In this document: one piece after another, positions 17,286 through 26,807 of the stretch
Layout of the letters: each line of letters starts with the position of its first letter
Position numbering within the stretch: position 1 is the stretch's first letter
Assembly (NCBI RefSeq): GCF_004363655.1
Contig: NZ_SNZH01000014.1
Span: 124,001-188,000 of the forward strand
DNA from: Tahibacter aquaticus
GTDB taxonomy: Bacteria > Pseudomonadota > Gammaproteobacteria > Xanthomonadales > Rhodanobacteraceae
Reading direction: 5' to 3'
Length of the DNA stretch: 64,000 bases
Notes under the pieces: model-generated
What the model was told of the DNA's origin: nothing
What the model saw: the letters and a program-made list of their open reading frames with translations, nothing else
The model's database searches: none
Translations under genes and position numbers: made by a program

Positions 17286-20156
17286 TCAGTACTCGGTCGA
17301 AATGGTCACCCCGCTGAAGGCGCTGGCTGCGTGCAGGCTGATGTAGAAATACCCGGCCGGCGGATTGTTGATAGTCAGGGTTTCGCTATTGCCGGCATTG
17401 ATCGAGCGCTGCTGGTAGGCGCTGGTAGTAGCCCAGGTCGCGGCGTTGGCGTAGAGGTTCGCATCGCCCGTGCCACCGCTGCTGCGGATGCGCAGCTGGC
17501 TGGTGCCTGCGGGTATGTTGACGAAGAAGTACGCATAGTTGCCCTGGGTTGCCGACATGTTGCTGCGCTGGCAGTTCTTGCCCAGTACACGCAGGTCGCT
17601 GCCGCTGCACTCGGCCAGGCCGCCGCTGGGGGCGGTATAGCTGGCTACCAGGCTGACGCCGGAGAAGGCGGCATAGGCATTCAGCATCACGTGGTAGCGG
17701 CCTGCCTGTACATTGGTAATCGTACAGGTTTCTGCGTTGCCACCCGCATACGGGCGGCAGTCGTAGGCCGTCGTGGTCGGCGCACTGCCGTAGCGCACGT
17801 ACAGGTCTGCGTCGCCGCTGCCGCCGCTCATGACGAAGCGCAGGTTGGTGGCACCGGCCGGCACGTCGAAGGTGAAGGCCAGCTTGGCATTGGCCGCTGC
17901 GGTCAGGCCGGTCCTGGCCACGCCGTTCTGTAGTTCGCTGCTGCCGCCGCCACCGCTGCTGACCGTGACACTGCGCGAGACACTATGGCTGGCGCCGGCG
18001 TTGTCGGTCACGCTGAGGCTGACGGTGTAGGTGCCGGCACTCGCATAGGTCTTGCTCGGGTTGGTGGCGGTGGAGCTGGTGCCGTCGCCGAAGCTCCAGC
18101 TACGCGAGGCAATGCTGCCGTCGCTGTCGCTGGAGCCGTCGCTGAAGGTTACGCCCAGGCCGTTGGCCACGAAGCTGAAGTTCGCCACCGGCGGCACGTT
18201 GACACTGCCGCCGCTGCAGCCACTGCCCGAGGGATTGGCGACGCAGGCGAGGAAGCTGCGGAACTCGGTATCGTAGCGGGTGCCCAGGCCATTCATGAAG
18301 CTGGCATAGCCGGTGTAGTTGCCGGGGCGGAAAAGGCCCAGGATGGAACTCACGTCAGCACGATGCTTCTCGAACATGAAGCGCACGCCAAGATAACCCC
18401 AGCGATAGACGCGCGTGGTGCCGCTGTTGTAATCGTTCTGGAAAATGGTGCTGATGGGATAAGTGCCGGCTGCAGCCTCGGCGGTCGCCTCGCTGTAGGC
18501 GAGGTTGCGATAGCTGTAGGACATGTATTCGGCGAAGCCCTCCACCCACCACACGGTTTTCTGCGCCATGGCGGCCGAGAAATCGCCGTACATGTTGAAA
18601 CGTCCGTCGAGGTAGTGCACGTATTCGTGGGTGAGGTTCCAGATTTCGAAGCTGGGACGCTGCCACTCGGCCTCGTAGGCGATGAAGCGTGCCTGGTTAC
18701 CGGCGACCGAGGGGTCGCCTTCGAGGTACATGCCGCCGTTGTTGGTATCGATGCCGAACAGCGCGCCGGCATAGGTGCCGTAGTCGCTGCTGCTGTCGAA
18801 CACCACCATTTCCAGTGCGCTGTTGTTGTCGTTGGCCACCGGCACGCGGTTGCTGGCGACCTGGGTGTGGAAATAGTTTTCCTGGCCCGCGACCGTGGCG
18901 CAAGCGGTGTTGATTTCCGTCTGGCTCATGCTTTGCGCACGCAGGCGCAGGGTGGAGCTGCAGTTGTAGCTGATGGGCAGTACCGCGGTTTCCAGGCGCT
19001 GCTGGAAATCGCACAGGTTGTAGTAGCTGCAGTTGGCCTTGTCGTAGTAGTCGACCATCTCGCCCAGGCCTACCCACAGCGGCGCCGTGTTGCCGGTGAC
19101 CGAACTGCGGTCGAGCAGTGCCTTGGCGCGGCTGCGTGCAAGGCTTTGCAGGCTGCCGGTGTACTGCAGGAAGCGGCCGAGTTCGCGCCCGGCATTGGAA
19201 ACCAGGTAGTCGTCGCTGCCGCCCAGCTGGCTGAAGTTGGCGTTGGCGAAGTTGTACAACGTGTCGACGATGGAGGTGTCGGCCTGTACCGCGCTGACGA
19301 AAGCGGCGTCGTAGTGACCGCGGAACAATACGGTATAGCTGTTGTTGACGGCCGATTTCATCCAGAAAAACGGCGCATAGGCGCTGGGGTTGTAGTTGCC
19401 TAGCAGGCGCTTGACCACCGGCAGATAGCGCGCGTTTTCGGTCGAGCTGTCGATCAGGGTGACGAATTCGGCCAGCACTTCGCCGTGGGCGTCATTGACC
19501 AGGCCGAAGCTGGCGTTTGCCGCGAACGCGTCCAGCGCCGGACGGATGGCATTGCGCAGGCTGGTGCCGTAGCTGCCGACGGTAGCGGGGTCGTAGTACT
19601 GCACGTAGTAGCCGGCGCGCAGGAAAAGGATCAGCTGCAGGGCCGAGCCGCTGTTCGTGCCGTTGTAGCTGGCGGCGGCGCTTTGCAGCGCAGTGGCAAT
19701 GGTGACCATCTGCGCTTCGCGGAACGTGCCGGTGGCGGTACTGCCGCTGAGGTTGAACAGGCCGTTGATGCATTCGCTGGTGGCCGCCTTCACCGCCGTG
19801 ACCAGGGCGCTGCCGCTCAGGTTGGCGAACTGGCTGGTGCTGCAGTCGGCTTTGGCGAAATCGCCGGCTGCCGAAGGCCGCGCGAGCTTGGCACTGAGTG
19901 CGTCGGGCAGGTCGTAGTCGGAACGGTGGCCGCTGTGCAGTGCCGGCGTCGGTGCGCGCTGGGCGCTGGAACGTGCCTGCTTCTGCAGATGCGACGAGGG
20001 CAGGGCGAGCTGTTCCAGCGCCGCCGACTTGGCCGTCTGGCCCCGGTCGCGCAGGACAGCGGGATCGGCGGCGTTGACCATGCCGGCCAGCAGCAGGCTG
20101 CCGCCGAGCAGGGTGGTACAGAATTTCAGGCTTCGGTAACGCACATGGTGTGACAT
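17286..20156 (-). CDS. Secreted M9-type collagenase with PKD and two PPC domains
   Basis: The 956-aa protein has a Sec signal (LLGGSLLLAGMVNA), a large N-terminal activator-like region (about 90-390), and a peptidase M9 catalytic region. The zinc motif HEYVHYLDGRF has H510, E511 and H514, and WWVEGFAEYMSY supplies the downstream glutamate. Then come a PKD domain (VANFSFVANGLGVTFSDGSS to VSLSVTDNAG, about 650-730) and two pre-peptidase C-terminal domains (about 745-835 and 855-956), each with an LYVRY/LYAN-type core. This matches Vibrio/Clostridium-type collagenases. It should degrade collagen or gelatin-like proteins extracellularly. It is followed by its own terminator. Confidence 0.92.
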   Translation of the reverse strand: MSHHVRYRSLKFCTTLLGGSLLLAGMVNAADPAVLRDRGQTAKSAALEQLALPSSHLQKQARSSAQRAPTPALHSGHRSDYDLPDALSAKLARPSAAGDFAKADCSTSQFANLSGSALVTAVKAATSECINGLFNLSGSTATGTFREAQMVTIATALQSAAASYNGTNSGSALQLILFLRAGYYVQYYDPATVGSYGTSLRNAIRPALDAFAANASFGLVNDAHGEVLAEFVTLIDSSTENARYLPVVKRLLGNYNPSAYAPFFWMKSAVNNSYTVLFRGHYDAAFVSAVQADTSIVDTLYNFANANFSQLGGSDDYLVSNAGRELGRFLQYTGSLQSLARSRAKALLDRSSVTGNTAPLWVGLGEMVDYYDKANCSYYNLCDFQQRLETAVLPISYNCSSTLRLRAQSMSQTEINTACATVAGQENYFHTQVASNRVPVANDNNSALEMVVFDSSSDYGTYAGALFGIDTNNGGMYLEGDPSVAGNQARFIAYEAEWQRPSFEIWNLTHEYVHYLDGRFNMYGDFSAAMAQKTVWWVEGFAEYMSYSYRNLAYSEATAEAAAGTYPISTIFQNDYNSGTTRVYRWGYLGVRFMFEKHRADVSSILGLFRPGNYTGYASFMNGLGTRYDTEFRSFLACVANPSGSGCSGGSVNVPPVANFSFVANGLGVTFSDGSSDSDGSIASRSWSFGDGTSSTATNPSKTYASAGTYTVSLSVTDNAGASHSVSRSVTVSSGGGGSSELQNGVARTGLTAAANAKLAFTFDVPAGATNLRFVMSGGSGDADLYVRYGSAPTTTAYDCRPYAGGNAETCTITNVQAGRYHVMLNAYAAFSGVSLVASYTAPSGGLAECSGSDLRVLGKNCQRSNMSATQGNYAYFFVNIPAGTSQLRIRSSGGTGDANLYANAATWATTSAYQQRSINAGNSETLTINNPPAGYFYISLHAASAFSGVTISTEY

Positions 20157-20617
20157 GAATCCCCTCCGGTTGATGATGAGTTCCCCGCATTCGCGGCAGC
20201 GGGCTTTGCGAGCTCTTGGCTGCCGCGGCGTGCAATCTAGGAGGGTGGCTGGTCACCGTATTGTCATATTCGCGGCAATTTTCCGCTGGAATCGCAAAAC
20301 ATTTGATCTGTACTTAAAATAAATACAAAGCAAAAAATACGCAGAATAATGCTGCCCGCTACGCTGCGGCGCGCAAGGCCAAAATGGCGGATGCCAGGCG
20401 GGAATCGGCCGGCGCGGATAGTGCTGCGGACGCCCGTCACATTCCGGCAATCTCATACCGAAATCGCCGCGGCTCGCGCCGGTTGCCGCATGACAGGCGG
20501 TTGCGCGGTTGCGAGAGTGGACAGGCACGCCCTGCGCCGCCTTATTGGACGCGAATCGTGCCTCGCCAGGTGCCGCCAATGCGGCCCCCGCCACCGCCAC
20601 TTTGACCGGGCTACCCC
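20157..20617. other. Divergent intergenic region, collagenase / Lrp-type regulator
   Basis: The 460 bp contain an unusually AT-rich stretch at about 20285-20350 (ATTTGATCTGTACTTAAAAT and on), against the GC-rich background. This is the best candidate promoter/regulatory zone for the collagenase gene. No convincing gene was seen. Confidence 0.4.
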
Positions 20618-21046
20618 ATGAATACGCTAGACACCAAGGATCGACAGCTGTTGAACCTGCTGTACAGCAATGCACGCCTGCCGCTGAAGACGATTGCGGC
20701 GCGGGTCGGCCTGGCCCGCTCGTCGGTGCGCGAGCGGGTGGCGCGGCTGGAAAGCAGCGGCGTGATCCGCGGCTATCGCGCCGAAGTGGACTGGCCCGAC
20801 GGCGGCGTGCAGGCCTATCTGTCGCTGCGCCTTAAGCAGACGCCGGCCACGGCCCTGGTGCGGCGCCTGCGCGAGCGGCCCGAGTTGCGCGGCTGCTGCT
20901 CCATCGGCGGCGACATCGACCTGATCCTCTGCGCCAAGGCCGAGTCGCTGGGCGCGCTGAACGAACTGCGCGACTGGCTGGCGCAACAGGCTGAAGTGGC
21001 GTCGGTGACGACGTCGGTGGTGTTGCACGAGGAGTTCCAGCGCTAG
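20618..21046 (+). CDS. Lrp/AsnC-family transcriptional regulator
   Basis: The 142-aa protein starts MNTLDTKDRQLLNLLYSNAR, the standard first helix of Lrp/AsnC proteins. The helix-turn-helix is LKTIAARVGLARSSVRERVARLESSGVIRGY (about 22-52), and the RAM/AsnC ligand-binding domain runs from about 65 to 140 (LRERPELRGCCSIGGDIDLI). Such proteins sense amino acids and bind DNA as dimers or octamers. It is transcribed divergently from the collagenase gene, so it could regulate that gene. This is inference from position only. Confidence 0.85.
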   Translation: MNTLDTKDRQLLNLLYSNARLPLKTIAARVGLARSSVRERVARLESSGVIRGYRAEVDWPDGGVQAYLSLRLKQTPATALVRRLRERPELRGCCSIGGDIDLILCAKAESLGALNELRDWLAQQAEVASVTTSVVLHEEFQR

Positions 21047-21194
21047 CTGCGCTGGCGTCCGCCTGCCGACAGCGGCGCGGTAAGGCGTCCGCTGGCTATT
21101 GATAGCTTTTGTCGCAATTTCTCGATTGTGTTAGCGTGGCACCGCGACCGCTGGGGTGGCGGGCCCGCGATTCCATCGACTAGGGGAAAACCAA

Positions 21195-23225
21195 ATGACT
21201 TCGAAGCGTGCCTGTTGCGCGCCGCGTCCGGCTGCGCGCGCGAAACGCATTAGCTGGTGTTGTGCGCTGGCGCTTGGCCTGGTTGTCGCCGTACCGGCCG
21301 TGGCGGCCGAGCGTGTCGACCAGGGGCCGGTCAGGGCGGCGATCAAGCGTACTGCCGAGCGCCTGCTGACCGGCAACGAATCGGTTGCCCCCCGGCGGCT
21401 GCCGCCGGTACCCGATCATGAGGCGCGGCTGGAACTGGACATCGTGCTGACCACGTCCAAGATCTTCAATCCGGCCACGGGCGAGGACGACACGGTGGAA
21501 CTGCGTTCTTACCGCAGCCCCGGCACCAATCCGCCGATTCCGTTCGTGGCGCCGCTGATCGAGGTGCAGCCCGGCGAAACCGTGCGCGTCAAGCTCAATA
21601 ACCAGCTGCAGGCCGAACCGGACTGCGGCAAGGTGGCGGCCGACAACATCAACATTCCGCACTGCTTCAATTCGACCAACCTGCATTCGCACGGGCTGTG
21701 GGTCAGCCCTTCGGGCAATAGCGACAACGTGCTGATCACCGTGCGTCCCGGCGTGTCGTTCGAATACGAATACAACATTCCCGCTGACCATCCGGCCGGC
21801 ACGTTCTGGTATCACCCGCATCTGCACGGTTCTACCGCGCTGCAGGTATCCAGCGGCATGGCCGGCAGCCTGATCATCCACGGCAGCCGCCTGCCCACGG
21901 CCGAGGACAACGGCGACGTCGACACCTTGCTGGCCCAGGCCGACGGCGCGGCCATGCCGGGACGCCTGCTGCAATTGCAGCAGGTGCAGTACGCCTGCCG
22001 CGACAGCAAGCAGCAGATCAAGACCAAGACCGAGAAAGACAGCCAGGGCAAGGACGTAGTGGTGGCCTGGATCTGCGACAAGGGCGATACCGGCCGCATC
22101 GACAGTTACGACCAGTTCGGCAGCCGCAGCTGGATCGAATCCAACCGCTATACCAGCATCAACGGCCAGGTATTGCCGACCTTCGCCGGTGCGCGCAGCG
22201 GCCGCCTGGAACGCTGGCGCCTGGTACACGCCGGCGTGCGCGCGACGGTGGCGCTGCAGTTCAAGAAAATGAAGGCCAACGCGCCGCGCTTCGATCGCCT
22301 GCGCGTGGAAGACCAGGACAAGTGGGTCAAGGCCAATTGCATCGGCGATCCGCTGCCGCAATGGGAAATCGCCAGCGATGGCCTGACTCACCGCAAGATC
22401 ATCGAAAAGACAGAGAACATCCTGCAGCCGGGCTATCGCAGCGACGTGCTGATGCTGTTTCCCGAAGCCGGCGACTACTGCGTCATCGACGCCGCTGCAG
22501 CAGCGACGGCGACCATAGGCCAGCAGGTGGAAACCCGCCAGGTGCTGGGCAAGGTCAGCGTCGATGCAGGCGGCACGGTGGCGGCCAAGGAGATGCGCGC
22601 CGAAGTGATCAAGCAGCTGGGCGCACTGGCTGCGCGCAATATGCCGGACGCCGTCAAGGCCAAGGTCAGCGATGACGTGGCCAAGCTGCAGCTGGACAAG
22701 TTCGTACCGCACGAAGACATCACCACGGTGGAAAAAGAACCGCAGCGGGTAGAGTTCGATATTGCCGGCGGCAAGTTCATGGTCAGCGGCAAGGCCTACG
22801 ATCCGCACGAGGCACGCACCCTGGTGCTGGGACGGCAGGAAGAATGGATCCTGACCTCGAAGCTGGCGAACCATCCGTTCCATATCCACGTCAATCCGTT
22901 CCAGATCGACAAGATCCTCGATCCCAGCGGCGTGGATGTCAGTGTGACCGGCGAGGCAGCCAAGCCGGCTGGCGTCGATGCCGCGGGCAAGGCCACGCCG
23001 GCGGTACCGGCAGATACGCAGTACGCGAACCTGAAAGGCACCTGGCGCGACACGCTTTTCGTCAAGCAGGGCTATACCTTGCATGTGCGTTCGCGCTACG
23101 AGCGCTACATCGGCGAATACGTGCTGCACTGCCATATCCTCGATCACGAAGACCAGGGCATGATGCAGAACGTGCGCATGGTACTGCCCGACGGCAAGGG
23201 CGGCGGCGTCTACGGACACCATTGA
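21195..23225 (+). CDS. Secreted multicopper oxidase
   Basis: The 676-aa protein has a signal peptide (ISWCCALALGLVVAVPAVAA). All four copper motifs are present: NLHSHG (H164, H166), WYHPHLHG (H207, H209), HPFHIHVNPFQ starting at H560, and HCHILDHEDQGMM (H645, C646, H647) with the type 1 Cys and a Met axial ligand. It is longer than typical laccases (about 500 aa), with extra sequence between residues 280 and 550 (lysine-rich insert near 275-290 and a helical KQLGALAARNMPDAVKAKVS segment). It should oxidise phenols or metals in the periplasm or outside. The start ATG 21195 follows AGGGGA. Confidence 0.9.
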   Translation: MTSKRACCAPRPAARAKRISWCCALALGLVVAVPAVAAERVDQGPVRAAIKRTAERLLTGNESVAPRRLPPVPDHEARLELDIVLTTSKIFNPATGEDDTVELRSYRSPGTNPPIPFVAPLIEVQPGETVRVKLNNQLQAEPDCGKVAADNINIPHCFNSTNLHSHGLWVSPSGNSDNVLITVRPGVSFEYEYNIPADHPAGTFWYHPHLHGSTALQVSSGMAGSLIIHGSRLPTAEDNGDVDTLLAQADGAAMPGRLLQLQQVQYACRDSKQQIKTKTEKDSQGKDVVVAWICDKGDTGRIDSYDQFGSRSWIESNRYTSINGQVLPTFAGARSGRLERWRLVHAGVRATVALQFKKMKANAPRFDRLRVEDQDKWVKANCIGDPLPQWEIASDGLTHRKIIEKTENILQPGYRSDVLMLFPEAGDYCVIDAAAAATATIGQQVETRQVLGKVSVDAGGTVAAKEMRAEVIKQLGALAARNMPDAVKAKVSDDVAKLQLDKFVPHEDITTVEKEPQRVEFDIAGGKFMVSGKAYDPHEARTLVLGRQEEWILTSKLANHPFHIHVNPFQIDKILDPSGVDVSVTGEAAKPAGVDAAGKATPAVPADTQYANLKGTWRDTLFVKQGYTLHVRSRYERYIGEYVLHCHILDHEDQGMMQNVRMVLPDGKGGGVYGHH

Positions 23226-23232
23226 AAATGGC

Positions 23233-23259
23233 ACGGCGCGCGTGCAATGCGCGCGCCGT
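23233..23259 (+). terminator. Strong GC hairpin after the multicopper oxidase
   Basis: The perfect 10-bp stem ACGGCGCGCG/CGCGCGCCGT with a 7-nt loop begins 7 bp after the stop. There is no T-run, so it may be a Rho-dependent or mRNA-stabilising hairpin. Confidence 0.5.
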
Positions 23260-23996
23260 TGCCCGCCGCTGGCGCTGCGGCCGGTCTGGGCGGAATGCAA
23301 ACCTGCCGAATGCCTGCCCGGTGCGTAGGGCTGTTGCTGCTGTTGCAGGGCGCGCCCTGAATCAAAGAACAGGCCGCGTTTGCGGCGAATTTTCGCCGCG
23401 CTTTCGCCTGCGTTGAGCAGGGGGTGCTGCTGCCGCCGGCAGTGGCTTTTGTCCACGCTCGCGGCAACCGGCGACTCCGGGTTTTCCGTGTTTCAGGCGT
23501 TTACGCCAACCCGCCATTGCTACATTGCGGCCCGTGCATACAGTGGGCTCGTCAACACTTGCAGCCTCAGTCAGGCCAGCGCGGTGGCTGGCGGAGCTTT
23601 CGGCTACCTGATCGGCGCGTATTGCACGCCGGAGCGGTGGCCATTGCTTTTTGAACGGCAGGGCGTGGACTATTCGCCGCGTTCAACGCCATGAAGCCGC
23701 GGTGAAATGTTCAGACTTCGTTTGCCCGGTTCTTCGCGGAAAATAGCTGGACCGTTACGCGCAACGCGGGGCTCGGACAGCCGGCAGGTGCGGTCGCGTC
23801 CGGCCCCGGCTGGCCAGTCGTCGGCGCATGGCGCAGCAGCGCTTTCCTTTGTTCATCCAGTCTGGCGCAGCGGCGCAAACCGATTTGAGGGAGTACACAG
23901 AGTCATGCCATCGCCCGCGTTGTTCCCGTATGCGGCGCACTGCAACAGGCAGCGCGCCACTACATCCCCGCATAGTCGCTTGTGGCGGAGGGGCTG
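23260..23996. other. Intergenic region without a recognised gene
   Basis: About 740 bp. A second hairpin, GCGGCGAA-TT-TTCGCCGC, lies at 23382-23399. A 104-codon frame from 23380 has no domain and no ribosome site that I can support. Otherwise nothing was seen. Confidence 0.4.
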
Positions 23997-25094
23997 ATGG
24001 GTATACAGCAGCTTCGCCGGCGCGCCGCCCAACTGGGCATGCGCGCAATCACCAGGACGGCCGCCGACGGGCATGCCGCGCCGCCGCTGTCGGGCGATAT
24101 TTTCCGCGTGCTGATCTGCCGCTCCAGCCATAGCCTGGGCAATACCTTGCTGATCACGCCGCTGCTGCAGGAAATCGAGGCGACCTGGCCGGGGGCGGAA
24201 GTCGACATCGTCACGCGCAATGCGGTGGCGGAAGAAGTGTTCAGCGGCTATGCCAGCGTACGCCGCGTCATTGCCTTGCCGCGGCGCGGCTTGCGTCATC
24301 CACTGGCGCTGGCCCGTGGCCTGCGCCAGCTAGGCCGGCAGGAATATGACCTGGCCATCGATACCGACCCGCGCTCGCAGACCGGCCGAGCCCTGCTGTT
24401 GCGCAGCCATGCGCGCAACAAGCTGGGGTTTGCCGGCGGCAGCAAAAGCGGCGCGATCAGCCACAGCGTCGATCCGTCCGGCGCGCCACGTCACAACGGC
24501 CAGTATCCGGTACACCTGTTGCGTGCCGCCGCGCAGCAGCCGCAGCAGGCTTTTCCGCCGCTCGACCTGCGCCTGAGCCAACTGGAAAAGGACGCCGGCG
24601 CGCAGTTGCTGTCGCGGATCGCGGCCAAGTCCGACCCTGCACGCGGTCAGCGCGGCGTGGTCGGCATATTTGCCAATGCCACTGGCGGCAAGTTGCTGCC
24701 GCGCGCGTGGTGGCAGCAGTTCATGCCGCCGATCGATGCGCATCTGCGCGATTTCCGCCTGATCGAGATCGTGCCGGCGAGTGCGGTGTCGCTGCTGGAT
24801 TCGCGCTATCCCTGCTACTACTCCAGCAGTGTGCGCAAGCTGGCCGGTGTGCTGTCGCAGCTGTCGCTGCTTGTGTGCCTGGACGGCGGCATCATGCATC
24901 TGGCGCGGGCCAGCGGTACGCCGACGGCGGCAATCTTTGCGCATACCGATATTGAGGAATGGGGCCCGTACGGCGAAGGGGCCTATCCTTTCGATGCGCG
25001 CCATGGCTCGCCGCTGCAGGCGGCACAGCAGGTGATCGAGGCCTTGCCGCCCGAGCGGATTGCGTCGTTCGGCGAGACGGTCAAGCGGTTTTAG
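23997..25094 (+). CDS. Glycosyltransferase family 9 (heptosyltransferase-like)
   Basis: The 365-aa protein shows the ADP-heptose:LPS heptosyltransferase layout. The first Rossmann half is FRVLICRSSHSLGNTLLITPLLQEIEATWPGAEVDIV, where the family normally has IGD-x-I/L-T-P, and YDLAIDTDPRSQTG follows. The second half has GVVGIFANATGGKLLPRAWW and LSLLVCLDGGIMHLARASGTPTAAIF, which carries the conserved D-GG/T-x-HLA motif. It probably adds a sugar to LPS core or another glycan at the inner membrane. ATG 23997 follows GGAGGGG. It is monocistronic. Confidence 0.8.
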   Translation: MGIQQLRRRAAQLGMRAITRTAADGHAAPPLSGDIFRVLICRSSHSLGNTLLITPLLQEIEATWPGAEVDIVTRNAVAEEVFSGYASVRRVIALPRRGLRHPLALARGLRQLGRQEYDLAIDTDPRSQTGRALLLRSHARNKLGFAGGSKSGAISHSVDPSGAPRHNGQYPVHLLRAAAQQPQQAFPPLDLRLSQLEKDAGAQLLSRIAAKSDPARGQRGVVGIFANATGGKLLPRAWWQQFMPPIDAHLRDFRLIEIVPASAVSLLDSRYPCYYSSSVRKLAGVLSQLSLLVCLDGGIMHLARASGTPTAAIFAHTDIEEWGPYGEGAYPFDARHGSPLQAAQQVIEALPPERIASFGETVKRF

Positions 25095-25206
25095 TTTTGG
25101 CAAAAGTGGTACGGAGCGGGCTTCCGCCGGTACTGGCTGTCGGCTTGCGCTGGCTACTCAGGCCATCCGGCGACCACTAGTGGGCGGCCGCCGGATGGAC
25201 AGTTTT

Positions 25207-26085
25207 TCAGCGCACCGCCACCGTGTTCTGGACGATCACTTCGACTCGGCGATTCTGTAGACGTCCGCCCGCGCTGTTGTTATCGGCAACCGGGAAGTCC
25301 GGGCCCATGCCGCGTACGCTGATACGCGCCGGATTGACCCCGTGACCGGCCAGATACGACTGCACCGACTGGGCACGGCGCAGGCTCAGGTCGACATTGT
25401 GTTCGCGCGAGCCGGTAGCGTCGGTATGCCCTTCGATGGACACCGTGCCGCGATCGTCGCTGCGCAGCGCCTGGGCCAATTGGTCGAGGCTGCGCGTGGC
25501 ACCGGCCTTGAGTTCGGCCCGGTTGGTTTCGAACAGCACGTCGCCGAGGGTGACAACCATGCCGCGCTGGGTTTCCTTGGCCTGCAGTTCGGACAGCTGC
25601 GCACGTAGCGATTGCGCATCCAGGCGTGCCTGTGAAGCCGCTTCGCGTTCCTGTGCGGCCTGCTGCTGGGCGATGGCAGCCGCTGTGGTGGCGGCATTGA
25701 CATCGGCGCGCGCAAGGGCCAGATCGCGCGAGCGCGCTTCGGCCAGCAAGGTCTCGCGTTCGCGGCCCAGTTCCTGTGCGTGGCGTTCGGCAAAGCGGGC
25801 CAGGCCTTCGGCCTCGGCTGTGCGAATCAGGCGGTCGGCCACATAGACGCCATGGTCGAACAGTTCCTCGTCGAGGCGGCGGCCATCGCGGGCCAGCACG
25901 GAGACGGCGGCATCGGCCTTGGCCAGTTCTGCCTGGGCGTTCGGTGCGACGCGCTGGTCGCTGTGCAGTCGCTGCAGTTCACCCTGCAGGCGCACCACTT
26001 CCGGTGCCGGGCCGCGGGGCATGCTGGCGCATGCACCCAGCAGCAGGCTTGAAGAAACCACAAGTGCAAGTTTGCGCATATTCAT
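25207..26085 (-). CDS. OmpA-family lipoprotein with DUF4398-like helical region
   Basis: The 292-aa protein has lipobox LLGACAS (C19), then a long helical coiled-coil segment (about 30-165) rich in Ala/Glu/Arg. The N-terminal part resembles DUF4398 (AELAKADAAVSVLARDGRRL). The C-terminal OmpA peptidoglycan-binding domain (about 180-285) has GDVLFETNRAELKAGA, VSIEGHTDATGSREHN and LSLRRAQSVQSYL, ending NRRVEVIVQ. It should tether the outer membrane to peptidoglycan. It is the last gene of a four-gene minus-strand cluster and lies 3 bp after the DUF4398 gene. Confidence 0.88.
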   Translation of the reverse strand: MNMRKLALVVSSSLLLGACASMPRGPAPEVVRLQGELQRLHSDQRVAPNAQAELAKADAAVSVLARDGRRLDEELFDHGVYVADRLIRTAEAEGLARFAERHAQELGRERETLLAEARSRDLALARADVNAATTAAAIAQQQAAQEREAASQARLDAQSLRAQLSELQAKETQRGMVVTLGDVLFETNRAELKAGATRSLDQLAQALRSDDRGTVSIEGHTDATGSREHNVDLSLRRAQSVQSYLAGHGVNPARISVRGMGPDFPVADNNSAGGRLQNRRVEVIVQNTVAVR

Positions 26086-26088
26086 GAG

Positions 26089-26451
26089 TTAGCCTCCGCG
26101 GCCGAGTTCGTTGCGCAACGTGCGCACGGCGTTTTCGACTTCCAGTGTGGTGGCTTCGGCACGGGCCTGGCGGCTGCGCGCTTCGGCCAGGTGGGCATCG
26201 GCCTGGGTCTTTTCCGAAGCGAGCATGCTTTCGGTCCAGTCGCGCCGCTCGGCCAGGCCCTGGGCGCTGGCCAGGCCGCTGCGTGCGGTAGTGATTTCCA
26301 CATTGGCAAATTCCACGGCACCTGCGCGTTCGGCCGCTTCGAGCGAGCTTTGCGCAGCAGTCAGGGCGATTTCCGCATCGTGGCGGTTGGCCGCCAGGCC
26401 CAGCCCGGGCAGGGCGAGAGCGGCGATCAGCAACAAAGCTCGGGTTTTCAT
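26089..26451 (-). CDS. Secreted DUF4398 protein
   Basis: The 120-aa protein has a signal peptide (MKTRALLLIAALALPGLGLA). The mature part is one long helix-rich DUF4398 domain (AANRHDAEIALTAAQSSLEA, then SGLASAQGLAERRDW and ARSRQARAEATTLEVENAVR). The family occurs in Gram-negative periplasms beside OmpA-like lipoproteins, as here. ATG 26451 is preceded by AGGAGC. The gap to the OmpA gene is only 3 bp, so the two are almost certainly co-transcribed. Confidence 0.8.
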   Translation of the reverse strand: MKTRALLLIAALALPGLGLAANRHDAEIALTAAQSSLEAAERAGAVEFANVEITTARSGLASAQGLAERRDWTESMLASEKTQADAHLAEARSRQARAEATTLEVENAVRTLRNELGRGG

Positions 26452-26479
26452 CGGCAATGCTCCTTGCAGGTGATGAGGC

Positions 26480-26797
26480 CTACCAGCGGTTGAATTCGCG
26501 GGCGGAAATGCGTCCGTCGCGGTTGTGGTCGGCGTAGATGAAATCGTTGGCAAGCGTGATGTAGGCGGCGGCTTCGGTCTCCTCGATGCCGCCGTCGCCG
26601 TTACGGTCCAGGGCGGCAAAGCTCGGCTTGGGAATGACCGGGCCGGCGGGCGGCTGGCCCGTAGTCACCGTCACCGTGCCACCGGATGCCGAGCGGTAGG
26701 TGTTTTGCCGCAGCCCTGGGTCGTGCGGCACGGCCGGGCTCTGGGCGAAGCTGTTCGCGGCAAAACCCAGCAGGGCGAGAGCAATGAGGTTTTTCAT
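26480..26797 (-). CDS. Secreted EF-hand calcium-binding protein
   Basis: The 105-aa protein has a signal peptide (MKNLIALALLGFAANSFAQ) and two EF-hand loops: DRNGDGGIEETE near residue 63 and DHNRDGRISARE near residue 92. Both have Asp at positions 1, 3 or 5 and a Glu at position 12, as required for Ca2+ binding. A glycine/threonine linker sits between the signal and the hands. It lies 28 bp upstream of the DUF4398 gene in the same direction, suggesting a Ca2+-linked role in the envelope. Confidence 0.82.
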   Translation of the reverse strand: MKNLIALALLGFAANSFAQSPAVPHDPGLRQNTYRSASGGTVTVTTGQPPAGPVIPKPSFAALDRNGDGGIEETEAAAYITLANDFIYADHNRDGRISAREFNRW

Positions 26798-26807
26798 GGC
26801 GCTACCC

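Noticed and set aside
20253-20675. A 140-codon frame on the minus strand upstream of the collagenase gene
   Set aside because: It overlaps the Lrp-type gene start and the AT-rich promoter zone, and shows no domain.
21180-23456. A 758-codon open frame on the minus strand
   Set aside because: It is antisense to the multicopper oxidase gene with no domain of its own, so it is a shadow frame.
23380-23694. A 104-codon frame with a weak hydrophobic stretch
   Set aside because: No ribosome site, no domain, arginine/cysteine-rich composition. Not supported as a gene.
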